DNA from: Trichoplusia ni
Lineage: Eukaryota > Arthropoda > Insecta > Lepidoptera > Noctuidae
Reading direction: 5' to 3'
Assembly (NCBI RefSeq): GCF_003590095.1
Contig: NC_039499.1
Span: 3,100,001-3,164,000 of the forward strand
DNA length: 64,000 nt
A program made the position numbers and the translations under genes. The notes beneath the pieces are model-generated. The model worked only from the letters and a program-made list of their open reading frames with translations, ran no database searches and was not told where the DNA came from. Numbering within the stretch: the stretch's first letter is position 1; the number at the start of each line of letters is the position of its first letter. Of the stretch, positions 35,490-45,850 are shown piece after piece.

Positions 35490-36456
35490 GTAGGCAGCAC
35501 GGTCAACAATTTACAAAAAAAAAATCACGCTATTTATCTTAAGACTTTTGGCAGAGCAATAATAGGATTTTCCGAAAATAAATCATTTTCACAAAATTAG
35601 TCATTTTATTCTCTTTCAAGTCTGATATAGGCCTACCGCGACTATTTCACACGTAAAATAAAAGAAACATAAACTAATACGTTTTTTTATGCAATTGTTA
35701 CCGTAATCAGTACATTCTTGAAAGAAAGGAACTTAAATTCTTTTTATTTTTATTGATGTACAAAAATTGCTCAAATTCAAATTAATATGATTTTGTATTT
35801 ATTTACGATAGGAGTAAATTACCTATGTTTTTAGCTCGGTAATGTTGGCGATGCTACTTCAAGATCAAAACATTCGTAGTGACACTCAACCCAAAGTTGC
35901 AAGTAGTTCACATTGATCTCATCTATAATTATGCATAACAAAAAATTACTGAACGACACAGTTAATTATTACCTTGGTTCATCTGTAACAAATAGCTTTG
36001 TTTTTTTCTTAAATTTGCAACATTACATAGGCCAAAAGTATTTCGGATAAAATAACCCAGAAAACTTGCATAAAAACTGCATAATAGGTATGCAATGTGA
36101 GAGATCTATAAGACCAAAGCTATCAATGAATAGACATTATGTATCTATTGCTAGAATAATGTCTACTGATACCTGGGATTTTTCAATATTTTAACGATTT
36201 GATCGGGCCACATTCGCCATTATAGAGACCGCACACGTGGTCCTTCCAAAAATCCCTGTAACAATTTATAATATTTTCTTATTTTAAATTTTCTTCTTTC
36301 GTAGCCTGGTAAAAACAGGGCAAGGAACGAGACTGAATCTGAGATCCCTAAGCCGACGTGGATTCGGAACATATTTTTGGAAATTTCCCCAATAAGGCTA
36401 ATAATAGCGTGTAGCTATCAGCACTTACATCCGTCATACAATGTCTGGAAAATTCA
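35490..36456. other. Non-coding AT-rich DNA
   Basis: A possible terminal exon starts at 35835 after TTTTTAG. In phase 2 it is open for about 26 codons to TGA near 35914, which would fit exon b's phase, but nothing else supports it. Otherwise no feature is seen. Confidence 0.35.
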
Positions 36457-36846
36457 TTTTGGCTCTCGGTATCGACAGCGTAACCTCATAACCAACCTCA
36501 TGTAGTCTTTATTTAAGTTCCATTTATGCAGTAGGGATGACGGTAGGTATTTTACTTCAATGATCGTCAGGTAGGTTAACGAATAAAATACGTTATTTTT
36601 CTTTGTAAATTGGTACAGTAAATAGAACTCATGCACATGAAGTCACTTTTATTTTGGCTGTCGGTATCGACAGCGTAACCTCATAACCAACCTCATGTAG
36701 TCTTTATTTAAGTTCCATATATGCAGTAGGGATGACGGTAGGTATTTTACTTCAATGATCGTCAGGTATGTTAACGAATAAAATACCTAATTTTTCTTTG
36801 TAAATTGGTACAGTAAATAGAACTCATGCACATGAAGTCACTTTTA
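36457..36846 (+). repeat. 195-bp tandem duplication, two copies
   Basis: Two adjacent units (36457-36651 and 36652-36846) are nearly identical. Each contains GGTATCGACAGCGTAACCTC, GCAGTAGGGATGACGGTAGG and CATGCACATGAAGTCAC. A handful of substitutions separate them (for example GGCTCTCGG against GGCTGTCGG). It is a recent local duplication, non-coding, just outside the 3' end of the LINE at 36897. Confidence 0.9.
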
Positions 36847-36896
36847 TGTTCATATTTTGCTTTGTCGTAACATCACAAATTACACATATCCTATAC

Positions 36897-37215
36897 TTAT
36901 TTATTTATTTATTTATTTATTTAACAATTCATGTACACGGAAAATTCACAAAAATATGGGATATGAAAATACATGTACAAAGGTACTGCTTATTTCTATA
37001 AGAAATCTCTTCCAGCAGACCTGCGAAAGGAGAAGAAAATTAGAAATATAGACATAGGTGCACAAATTTGCAAGAGAGAATAATAAGATAATAATATATA
37101 CTGTGTATGTTAAAGGAAAAGAAATAGGAGAGCAAAGATAAGAATATAGATAATACATACTAGATAGTGACACGAGAAAAACAATATAAAAAAAAAAGAA
37201 ACAAAACAACATAAA
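36897..37215 (-). other. 3' UTR and AAAT-repeat tail of the CR1/Jockey LINE
   Basis: It runs from the ORF2 stop to seven or so AAAT units (TTTA on the + strand). Microsatellite-like tails in place of poly(A) occur in several LINE groups of this assemblage. Confidence 0.65.
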
Positions 37216-40152
37216 TTAAGAGGACAGGTAATGTTCCTTCACTCGTCTCTTAAATATTGAAATAGAAGGAGAGTTACGTATGTCAGGCGGCAGTGAGTTC
37301 CAGAGTCGGACTGCATGCACAGAAAAGGAATAGGAGTAAAAGTCCGTGCTGTGAGGATGGAACTTAAGGAGGGTTTTGAGGTGGGATCGACACGGAGCGT
37401 CAGGAGGCTTAACATAAGAGAAACGCTCTCGCAGGTAGGATGGATATTGAGGATTATGTAGGATGTTGAATAGGAGACATAATATCCGAGTGTTCCGGCG
37501 AAGTCGGATCGGGAGCCACTTGAGATCCTTGCGGAAGTTGGAGACGTGGTCGTACTTACGTAGCCCGAAAACAAAACGTATGCACAAGTTTTGCAAGCGC
37601 TCAAGTTTGTTTAATAGCTCCTCAGTAGCATCTAAATAGCAGGCATCGGCATAATCAATTATTGGCTGGATCAAAGCTTGTGCCAGCGAAATTTTAGTTT
37701 TTATTGGGAGAAAAAACTGCAAGCTTTTGAGGGAATGAAAAGCATGATGAACTTTGCGACTAACATCATTAATGTGCGTACGCCATGATAAGTTGGAGTC
37801 GATTGTTACACCTAGATTTTTGGCTGTATCGGAGTAAGGAATAGGGATACCATCAAGAAATAACTTTTGGAGGCTGTTTATATTGAGAGCATTGCGCTGA
37901 TGTCGGCTGCCGATGATCAACGCCTGCGACTTTACAGGGTTTAATCTTAGACCATAGGACTTAGCCCATGAACTAATGTTTGCCAAATCATGGTTCATGG
38001 CGGAGATGGCAGCATCAGCATCAGATGGTAGGAAATGTCGATATACTTGCAAGTCGTCTGCGTAAAGATGGAAACTAGAAGTAATTACTCGCGTGATGGA
38101 GTTTATGAAGATGCTAAATAATAAAGGAGAGAGGACGCCACCCTGAGGTACGCCCGCAGCGAGGTCACACCACTCAGAAAAGGTATCTTCATGGCGGACA
38201 CACTGCGAACGGCCCCGAAGATAGGAAGAGAACCAAGCTGTAGAAGAAGAAGAGAAGTTAATGGATTTGAGTACCCCTAAAAGTACGTCATAGTCAACTG
38301 AATTAAATGCACTGCTGAAGTCCAGAAGAACAAGTACCGTTAGGCACTTGTCCTCCATAGCTAGGCGGATGTCATCAGTGACATTAATCAGGGCAGTGAC
38401 AGTACTGTGGCCCGGGCGGAACCCAGACTGAAAAGGGGAAAGAAGAGAGTTAATTGTTAAGAAAGTAGAAACTTGGCTATGTACAATATGCTCGAGGACT
38501 TTGGAAAGGAAAGGAAGAATAGAAATAGGTCTAAATTGTGAAACTGTAGAAGCGTTGGAAGACTTGGGCAATGGAATTATGAACGCTTGTTTCCAAACGG
38601 AAGGAAAGGTACAGGAAGAGATGGATAAATTAAAAATGTAGGTGAGGATGGGCAGTATTTGCGGTAGAATAGGTGTAATCATCCTCGAGCAGAGATCGTC
38701 AACGCCGAGAGCAGAGGAAGATATGGCTAAGACTGATTTTTTCACATCAGATTGAGTGACAGTATTGAGTTCGAAAAGTGGGCAGTTCGGTACCGGTAAA
38801 GAAGACAGTTCAAGCAGAGTGCTCGTTTTCTCAAGTGGCCCCAATGTAACCGGAGACAGAGAGAAATGACGATTAAGGTCATTGAGGTCAATGTCTTTGC
38901 AAACTTGAGTAGCGGGAGATTTACCGATACCGACTGACTTAAGGAATTTCCATGAGTCAGAAGGACTAAGTTTATTGAGTGAATCGTGGAAATAGCGCCT
39001 CTTTGCATCTTGACACAGACGATTGCAGCGATTTCTTAAAGATTTGTAGACGGCCAGATTGTGATCGGATGGTCTCCGCTTGTATCTGCTCTTAGCCCGG
39101 TCTCTGCTAGCCATGACCTCCTTAATGCTCGCATTAACCCAGGGAGCAGGATCATGCTTGACTTTAATACGACGCTTGGGAGCGTGTCTGTCGATTAAAT
39201 GAATGACCTTGGTATTAAAACACGATACAGTGCTGTCAATGCTTTCCGATAAGAATAGTGGTGACCAGTCCATCGCCTCAGCATCGCGTCTCAACGCCTG
39301 TAGGTCTAAGCTACTATAATTCCGTAGATTTAGATATCGAGGTTTAATTTTTGGACGGCGGATACGGTACGACATAAAAATGAGGTCGTGGTAGGAAAAA
39401 GGAGCAGAGAATTGTCCGTGAGCAGAAACATTATTAGGGGAAGAAACTATCATAAGATCAAGAAGAGAAGGGGTGCAGTTAGGAGCAAAGTGTGTAGGAG
39501 AAGAAGGTAGAATGTCGAGATTAAAGGAAGACAGAAGCGATTGCAACTTAAGGCAACGATTGTCACGTTTTAAAAGGCAGGTATTAAAGTCGCCCATTAT
39601 GACTAAGTGGTCGTAAAGGGAACAGTAATCGTGCAGGAGGGATTCGAGAGTGTTAAAGTAATTAATATGAAGATTAGGACAGTAAACTACGCCTAACAGC
39701 ATTTTGGTGTGGTGGACTATAATCTCAACAAAGAGATACTCGGCTGACTCTGAGTACAAATTAGGGGAAGAAATTATTATTTTATAAGGTATATCAGCAC
39801 GGAGATACATAGCCACACCGCCACCACCTTTACCAGTCCGGTCATTGCGGATCAGCACAAAGCCTGGGAGAGCATATTGGGTGGAAAGGAGTGAAGGTTT
39901 TAGAAAGGATTCCGAAATAAACAGCACATCGATATCTTCACTGCTAATAGATGCTAGAAGGTCATTATAATGTCCGGGAACACTCTGGGCATTAATGTGG
40001 ACTAGGCGGAGGTTATTAGGAGTGCAAGAGAAAGCAGAGACAATTCTGTCACGCAGAGGGACCGGTGGAGAATCACTACCAGCACTGACGTAACTACCTA
40101 AAGAAGAGCACGAGACGAAACTATCATCTAGATCCAAGGAGTCATCAACCAT
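37216..40152 (-). CDS. LINE ORF2: AP-like endonuclease and reverse transcriptase (CR1/Jockey group)
   Basis: Makes the target nick and copies element RNA. It is 978 codons with no stop, and an in-frame TAG directly precedes the ATG. Residues ~47-265 form the APE-type endonuclease, with N54 in LVHINAQS, E81 in FISES, D188/N190 in MGDFN, and H255 in SYHD. Residues ~520-790 are the reverse transcriptase, with D611 in LLDFSSAF, VPQGGVLSPLLF at 668-679 and the YADD box at 697-700. The C terminus contains AVRLWNSLPPDIR and FKRRVKEHYL, a pattern common in the CR1/Jockey/Daphne/Kiri assemblage. All catalytic residues expected are present, so the protein could be functional although its element is split upstream. 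The exact clade is not determined. Confidence 0.92.
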   Translation of the reverse strand: MVDDSLDLDDSFVSCSSLGSYVSAGSDSPPVPLRDRIVSAFSCTPNNLRLVHINAQSVPGHYNDLLASISSEDIDVLFISESFLKPSLLSTQYALPGFVLIRNDRTGKGGGGVAMYLRADIPYKIIISSPNLYSESAEYLFVEIIVHHTKMLLGVVYCPNLHINYFNTLESLLHDYCSLYDHLVIMGDFNTCLLKRDNRCLKLQSLLSSFNLDILPSSPTHFAPNCTPSLLDLMIVSSPNNVSAHGQFSAPFSYHDLIFMSYRIRRPKIKPRYLNLRNYSSLDLQALRRDAEAMDWSPLFLSESIDSTVSCFNTKVIHLIDRHAPKRRIKVKHDPAPWVNASIKEVMASRDRAKSRYKRRPSDHNLAVYKSLRNRCNRLCQDAKRRYFHDSLNKLSPSDSWKFLKSVGIGKSPATQVCKDIDLNDLNRHFSLSPVTLGPLEKTSTLLELSSLPVPNCPLFELNTVTQSDVKKSVLAISSSALGVDDLCSRMITPILPQILPILTYIFNLSISSCTFPSVWKQAFIIPLPKSSNASTVSQFRPISILPFLSKVLEHIVHSQVSTFLTINSLLSPFQSGFRPGHSTVTALINVTDDIRLAMEDKCLTVLVLLDFSSAFNSVDYDVLLGVLKSINFSSSSTAWFSSYLRGRSQCVRHEDTFSEWCDLAAGVPQGGVLSPLLFSIFINSITRVITSSFHLYADDLQVYRHFLPSDADAAISAMNHDLANISSWAKSYGLRLNPVKSQALIIGSRHQRNALNINSLQKLFLDGIPIPYSDTAKNLGVTIDSNLSWRTHINDVSRKVHHAFHSLKSLQFFLPIKTKISLAQALIQPIIDYADACYLDATEELLNKLERLQNLCIRFVFGLRKYDHVSNFRKDLKWLPIRLRRNTRILCLLFNILHNPQYPSYLRERFSYVKPPDAPCRSHLKTLLKFHPHSTDFYSYSFSVHAVRLWNSLPPDIRNSPSISIFKRRVKEHYLSS

Positions 40153-40499
40153 CTAGACTAAAATGTTAAACAATAAAAATAACTAAACAAAAATAAAATA
40201 AAATAAAAAATTAATGAGCTGAAAGAATACTAAACCGGATAACTGGCAGAGATTAGCGTCAAAAACACCAAAGACTGCCAACCACCCTAAGCTCAGGAAA
40301 TTCTAAATTAATCAATAAAATTTTAATAATAAAAAAAGAAACAAAAAGCCCGAAAAGTTGGAAATAAAAACAGAGACAAATAGTAATAGTGCCAGCACTT
40401 GCAATCACCAACACTTTATGTATGAACTAAACGCAAAACGTCAAACAAATTTATTATTGACAACTAAACTAATGACAGGTGACAAGTGAGGTTAGAAAT

Positions 40500-42035
40500 C
40501 AGGGACCGGCCGGATACTCATTGAAAGGGTTTTTGAAGGGGTTTTTTTAAGCGCTTCAAGAAAAAACCCTATGACATATGTTACACCTTCGAACGGATTA
40601 CTGTAACCCTGTTCCGAACAGGTTACCCTTTACTACCCTGTAACACTGTAACAGGGTAACCCACTCCAACCTAAGACAATGCAATATGCACTCTTTTTCA
40701 TAGACATTAGTTTGAAAATAGTATAACCACGAGCGCACGTGACATCTTACCGCCCAGCGGCGCCATTGTTGCATTTACCGAGCGACTTGTAAACATGGAA
40801 TAAAAATCATTGTGCATATGATCTTACAGTTTAATTTTGCTTGTCGCACTTTTCAAACGTTGTGATATATATTTTTCGTGTCTATACTTGTAGACCAGGG
40901 TCGATAATTTTTAAAACCAAAAAAAAAAATAGTAGGTTGAAACCCATTATAAAAGGAGGGGAATATTATAAAAATGAAAGGAAAAATAATTTACGGGTGA
41001 TCTGAGGTCGGGAAGGGGGTGGGAGTGACGTTTGAAGAGTAAAAAACGGTTTTTATCGATTTCCGGCAAAACTAAAATTCCTATCGAAAAAAGTCAAATG
41101 GCAAAGTTCTAAAAGAAAAAGATCTAAAACTTTTGTGTTTACATTTTTTTCACATAACCTCAAAATTTATGTGAAAAATCTAAAAACCAAGATTGTGGTT
41201 TTTTATTTTTATCTTTTACAAAAATTTATTTTTGTAACGAAATTTGGTGAAAACTTACTTTTTTGTGTCCCAAATACGCTGTAATTTATTTGATTAAAAA
41301 TATTTATTTTTTCACCTTATTTTGAATTAATATAAAAAAACACTCTTATTTTCAATCGAAAATTCACCCGTCAAATCTTCTCAGAAAATGCAAAAAATGA
41401 AAAAAAACTTGTACTTATTCGATTTTTTTTAAATAATTTCATCTAAAAAATTTGATCTCATTTTGTGTTCAATAGACCAATAATCGAGGAAGGTTTTAGG
41501 CTAGGTATATAAAATTACGCTGCAACTGATAGGAGCGAAGATTTAATGGAAAATGTGGCAAATACGGGGAAAAATATTAATCTTCGAGGGCTTTCGTTCA
41601 AAAATTCCTAACTAATATCTTCTAACCACGCGGACGAAGTCGCGGGCAAAAGCTAGTTACCTATATGACGTTTCGCGCGTAGGTAGTTTGTCCGAGAGGC
41701 GCGAGTCGCGGCGCGACGCGTCGGCGATGGAAGAAAATCAGCTGTAGTCTTAGTAAAGCAATGAGGGGCCGCTAGGGTGCAAGTATGCAGCTCAAGTTTA
41801 GTGGGTAATTCAGGGTAACACGAATAAAAGCCTTTCGTGAAGGTAACCACTTCAAAGGGTTAAGTTATTGAAGGGGTTAACCCCTTCACGTGGTTACCAT
41901 AATGAAGGCGTTAACCATTTCGCTGGGTTTCGAGGATGTAACTCGAACAAAAGGTAACACTGCGATATGAGTTACCCCGTGTACGGGTTACCCTGTCAAA
42001 CGGCTTAACTCTAAAGTGGGGTTGTCCGGTCCCTG
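40500..42035. mobile_element. Non-autonomous hAT-like DNA transposon, 8-bp target duplication
   Basis: Both ends carry CAGGGACCGG as a perfect 10-bp terminal inverted repeat (40500-40509 and 42026-42035). The flanks are an exact 8-bp duplication, TTAGAAAT, at 40492-40499 and 42036-42043. Eight-base target duplications and CAGGG-type ends are the hallmark of the hAT superfamily. Multiple GGTTACC/GGTAACC motifs crowd both subterminal regions. No transposase ORF exists, so it depends on a partner in trans. It lies inside the spacer of the LINE and itself contains a Helitron-like fragment. Confidence 0.9.
41450..41656 (+). mobile_element. Helitron-like (Lep1-type) fragment inside the hAT element
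   Basis: TTTTGTGTTCAATAGACC, CGAGGAAGGTTTTAGGC, TAGGAGCGAAGATT and CGCGGACGAAGTCGCGGGC, ending AAAGCTAGT, match the 3' two-thirds of the copies at 1321 and 16039. It is a third nesting level: Helitron in hAT in LINE. Confidence 0.7.
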
Positions 42036-42200
42036 TTAGAAATAGAGTAAAAATAAAATGTACCTGCTTGTGAGAAAAGAAAAAACAAAATAACCAAATA
42101 TTAACAAGCAAAATGTCGGTGATTCGCAAATCTAATTATAACGGGAATAACGGATACATACTTTATGGCGTACAAGATGAAAACACAAGCCGAATTCCGA

Positions 42201-42977
42201 TCAATTACGCCGCCGTGCCTTCCTCAAGCCCTTAGCGGGGGCACCCAGCTCCTTCGGCGATCCTGTCTCCTTCGGGGATCCTGGCTCCTCCGGTGGTACA
42301 GCTTCTTCGCCAGCTGTTGACGGGAAATGCGCCAGTAGTTGGCGAAGTTCGTCCATCGTCTCAAACTTATGTCGCGACTTGTCAGGGGTTACTACAACAA
42401 TCCTGCCCTCGACTGTCCAGCAACTGTTGATGCCGAAGTGCTTGCGAGCTGCAGTGAACGCTAGATGGCGAGTACGAGTCAGGAACTCCGACACTGTCAC
42501 ACCAGTGCCCTTCAACAACTTTTTGTTGTCCCACACAAGTTGCCGATGCTCCATATTGAAGAACCGCACCAGGATGGGTCTGGGCTTAAGCTGCGATTTC
42601 CCAAGCCGGTGGCAGACGTGGATGGAGTTACTGATGTTCACATCAGACAACTTCAGATGCGACCGCAGTATGCCCTGAACAGTCGTCTGCACCTTTTCTG
42701 TAGTGTTCTCCGGGACTCCGTGCAACAGCAACACTTTGCGTCGCATGAAGGTTTCATGACGGTCCACTGCAGTGTTGAGAGCATCAAGCTGCAACTTCAT
42801 TTTGTTCAGAGCCTGCTAGACAAAAGACTTGAATTCTGCAAAATCAGTGGCCAGTGACACAAGATCTGGATGTGCTGGGTTCAATCCGGTTGTGGCACGC
42901 TGCAACTTTTCTTCATATTGGTGCATCCGGCTTGAAAACAGCTGCTCCAGGTCGCCAAGAGAGAAGTTAGCGTTCAT
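42201..42977 (-). pseudogene. LINE ORF1 protein with one in-frame stop
   Basis: It encodes an RNA-binding ORF1p of the L1-ORF1-like (RRM plus C-terminal domain) type that packages element RNA. The frame starts MNANFSLGDLEQLF at 42977 and would be 258 codons. Codon 54 is TAG (42818-42816), so the uninterrupted part runs from the Met at 42800 (199 residues). The 5' part looks alpha-helical, as expected for a coiled coil. Residues ~80-200 hold the RRM-like core (KVLLLHGVPENTTE, RPILVRFFN). The tail contains a Pro/Glu-rich EEPGSPKETGSPKELG repeat and a basic RKARRRN end. The stop may be a point mutation in this copy. It belongs with ORF2 at 37216-40152. Confidence 0.8.
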
Positions 42978-43496
42978 GTTTTCAATGGGGTCAAAGTGCA
43001 GTGATGAAGTCAGTTAAAACTTGCTTGTAGCTCAAAGATAATAATTGATGGTGAGCTTAGGGTGGCTTGACATTCAAAAATATTAATAAATCATAAAATT
43101 ATTTAAGTTTACTATTTATAATTAAACTTTTAATAGCAGCACACTGTTTTTAATTGTGACCACTATGCCTACCCACAGAGGAAAAAAAAAAAAACTACTT
43201 CAGATTTTTGTCATTATCAATTTTTAAAAAAGGGGTGTCTGATATTTTTTTTATTATCACGCTATTTATTTATCAGCTATTTAAAGGTAAATCATGATCA
43301 AAATACCAGGGGGCCAAGATAACACGTTTACCAATTTTTTTATTTTGGAAATATTCCAAATGTTTGAGAGGAAGATCAGTTTTAATATTAAGAGGACAAT
43401 CAAACATAATGGGTTTCAGAAAACCGTTTATCTGGGCGCAATTTTGCAAAATCTTATATCTTACGACACTATGTAAAATCCACAGTTACCGAGCCC

Positions 43497-43690
43497 GACT
43501 CTCACTTCACCAGCTCCGTCCACAAAAATAATTTGACATCTTTATATCTTCAGAAAACATCGTGTGTGAAAATAAAATGAAATAAAAAGAAAATAACATC
43601 TGTCTGGCTATCACTGTTCCTGAGAAACAGCCAGGTGACAGACAGACAAACGGACACCGGGGCCTCAGTAATATGGTTCTGGTTTCACAG
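43497..43690 (-). repeat. RTE-type interspersed repeat fragment
   Basis: The minus strand reads GAACCATATTACTGAGGCCC, CGGTGTCCGTTTGTCTG and GGCTGTTTCTCAGGAACAG. This is a phrase I recognise from a very abundant insect repeat beginning near a gene-like CPFVCLSPGCFSGT frame. The short open frame here is repeat-derived, not a gene. Confidence 0.5.
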
Positions 43691-43904
43691 TACAATAATA
43701 ATTGTATGATACCTCATAATCACTGTCATAATCCGTCTAGCAATTTCAGGTGTAGGCCGGCCAAAGAACAGACGTGTTCGAAAATCATAACCCACCCAAT
43801 TAGTAAATGGAAAATTTCGAAAGCAAAACATTTTTAGCAGAAGTGCTAAGACTGAGTTATACCTTCTGTTATTTTTTCGTACTTGCACCCCCCCCCCTCC
43901 CCCA

Positions 43905-44065
43905 TTTTTAAACGGCTCGATTTGTCAAACATGTCTAAACGAACACTCGCACATAATTGACGTTTAAATTAAAATAGTTCAATTCGTTCGGAAGCTATGA
44001 TGTCACAGACAGACAGACAGGCAGGCAGATATGTCAAAGTTATAAATCCCTCTTTTTGGGATTAA
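43905..44065 (+). repeat. RTE-type repeat 3' fragment
   Basis: TTCGTTCGGAAGCTATGATG, CACAGACAGACAGACAGGC and AAATCCCTCTTTTTGGG follow the standard order of lepidopteran RTE-like 3' ends. A CCCCCCCCCTCCCCC tract precedes it at about 43888. Confidence 0.5.
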
Positions 44066-44296
44066 ATAAGAAAAAGTCATTAAAACAGCTGTGAAATATT
44101 TGACACCAGGATAGTATCGTAAACGATGAAATGTATTTGATTCAAACATTTGATAGTTTTTGGGCGGCTCAAGATTCATTATAATTTAGAAATAAAAAAG
44201 GAAGCTTAAAATATAAAAAATATGTTTTTCATTTTCAATATTGCATTACATTTTTGCGATGATCGTTATTATTAAACTTCATAGTTTTTCACATCT

Positions 44297-44334
44297 TGAA
44301 AATCACGCAGACAAAGTCGCGGGCAACAGCTAGT
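44297..44334 (+). mobile_element. 3' end of a Helitron-like repeat
   Basis: Only the terminal TCACGCAGACAAAGTCGC plus GGGCAACAGCTAGTT survives. It matches the end of the 16039 copy. Confidence 0.6.
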
Positions 44335-45164
44335 TATAATATATATATTATTTGCTTACTTTGAGACTAGTCAGCGTCGTGGGAAAGTTGTGGATTATTT
44401 ATTTAATTTAATTAAAAGTAACCGTTGTTCGTACTTCATAAGCATTGATATCAACTTTCCAACTATTGAAACGAAAATATTTGAATTTATAACACGTCTA
44501 ATTATTAAAAATTAAGAGTATCTTATTTCAATCGTTCATTAGTTAGTCAACTTAATTCTGAATTTTGAAAGAGTGTTCAAATGCTATAGTGTTGGCTACC
44601 AATCAGTTGATGGATCAGACATAAATATATAGAAACATGTTACTCCCAGCTACCGTTTCATATCAGATACATATACAAACACAACGGGATTTTTACTGCG
44701 ATGAGCTGTAGATTGGAGTAATTAACGCCCACTGTTAGATATTTTCGTGTATTTTATTGAACCGTGGGCGTTTATCATTTGAGGTGAAAGGTTTGTCAGT
44801 GCATGTATGTATTGAGACGTTGCGTCCTACGCTTGAAAGGAACAAAAGAGTGACGTCATTGTGCATTGTTTGGCTAAAAGCTTACATTGTCTTTTAGGTT
44901 ATATGGTGTTACTTACCTATTTGAATATGAGTGTCTATCTACACAGTTCATTTTGAAGAAAATTAATGTTTAGCCTCACATTTACTTTATATTTAGGATG
45001 ATATATCGGTCTTTATAAAGTTGACTACCATAATCAAAGTTTGGCTGAAAAGACATACTATTAAATTTTCAAATGATTTTTTTATCGTTTACGAAAAACT
45101 TAATATCCTCTGATATTTTCAGATAACTTTAAGGCCCGCCATTATCTCTTAATGTGATGTAACT

Positions 45165-45232
45165 GCGGCTGTAGGAAAGAGAGATAACTATACGCAATTT
45201 AGTTCGCTGTCACATTACTACAATTGCAATTA
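45165..45232. repeat. Dispersed ~60-bp imperfect palindrome, copy 5
   Basis: GGCTGTAGGAAAGAGAGATA is followed by CTATACGC and a worn right arm. It is a weaker match than the copies at 8157 or 61526. Confidence 0.4.
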
Positions 45233-45270
45233 GTCTTACTCCTACTAAAAAAACGACTCCCGCTCTAAGT

Positions 45271-45454
45271 AATTTAATCCTTGTGTCGCGGGGGCTTTAC
45301 AAACATACAATTCACATGCACAAAGACACCCAGACTCAGAACAAGCATTCGTGGATCGCACAAATGCTTGTCCTACGCGGGGATCGAACCCGCGACACGT
45401 CGCGCAAAGTGGGTTTGGCGGGATGACCTCAACTACTCGGTTATCCGTGCAGTC
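45271..45454 (-). mobile_element. tRNA-derived SINE, family 2, best copy
   Basis: On the minus strand the head GACTGCACGGATAACCGAGT leads into GGGTTCGATCCCCGCGTAGG, which holds the B box. The body CTGAGTCTGGGTGTCTTTGT ends near CGCGACACAAGGATTAAATT. Fragments of the same family occur at 3254, 9746, 11395, 19741, 47330 and 63281. The tRNA-like head cannot form a full cloverleaf, so it is not a tRNA gene. Confidence 0.8.
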
Positions 45455-45850
45455 TTAAAAGACCTAGATACATATCAGTTTTTTTTTTCTAATATTTCAT
45501 CATAGCACAACGTTCATTCAACCCTCTACTCTCTTTACATTCCTACCCACATCGCTTATCAATTGTTTTTGGTCTGTTTGCCGCCATTAATATCGTACAA
45601 ATGGCTGAAAATGATTTATGCGATCGCACGTAGAACTCTTCGTTCCGGCGCGGATAAGCCCACTTTAAAAAAAGCTGTTTTTCACAATGTTTATAAAACT
45701 ATAAACAAAATGATTTTCGTATAAATATTCTGGTCACGATCGACTATAGCTTTAATACGAAACGATTCTTGTTTTTCTTTATTATATATCTGATTCGTAG
45801 TATTAATCTATTAAGTTTAATGTGCATCATTGCAATGAATTCCCTACATT

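Larger units (their letters stand above)
36897..43017 (-). mobile_element. CR1/Jockey-group non-LTR retrotransposon with nested hAT insertion
   Basis: Minus-strand element with ORF1 (42977-42201), an AT-rich spacer, ORF2 (40152-37216), a ~320-bp 3' UTR and a 3' tail of AAAT units at 36897-36923. The spacer is interrupted by the hAT-like element at 40500-42035. Removing it and one copy of TTAGAAAT restores a spacer of about 500 bp. The two ORFs share strand and order, and both protein types co-occur in this group, so I treat them as one element. The 5' boundary is not certain, because no target duplication was found. Confidence 0.75.

Noticed and set aside
36897..40152. Endogenous retrovirus or LTR element
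   Set aside because: The RT is of LINE type with an APE endonuclease; there are no LTRs, protease or integrase.
42379..42857. Two plus-strand frames of 99 and 130 codons
   Set aside because: They are antisense to LINE ORF1, whose RRM-type protein is convincing.
45360..45400. tRNA-like B box on the minus strand
   Set aside because: It is part of a SINE: it continues into the SINE body and recurs in six other places, and the acceptor stem does not form.
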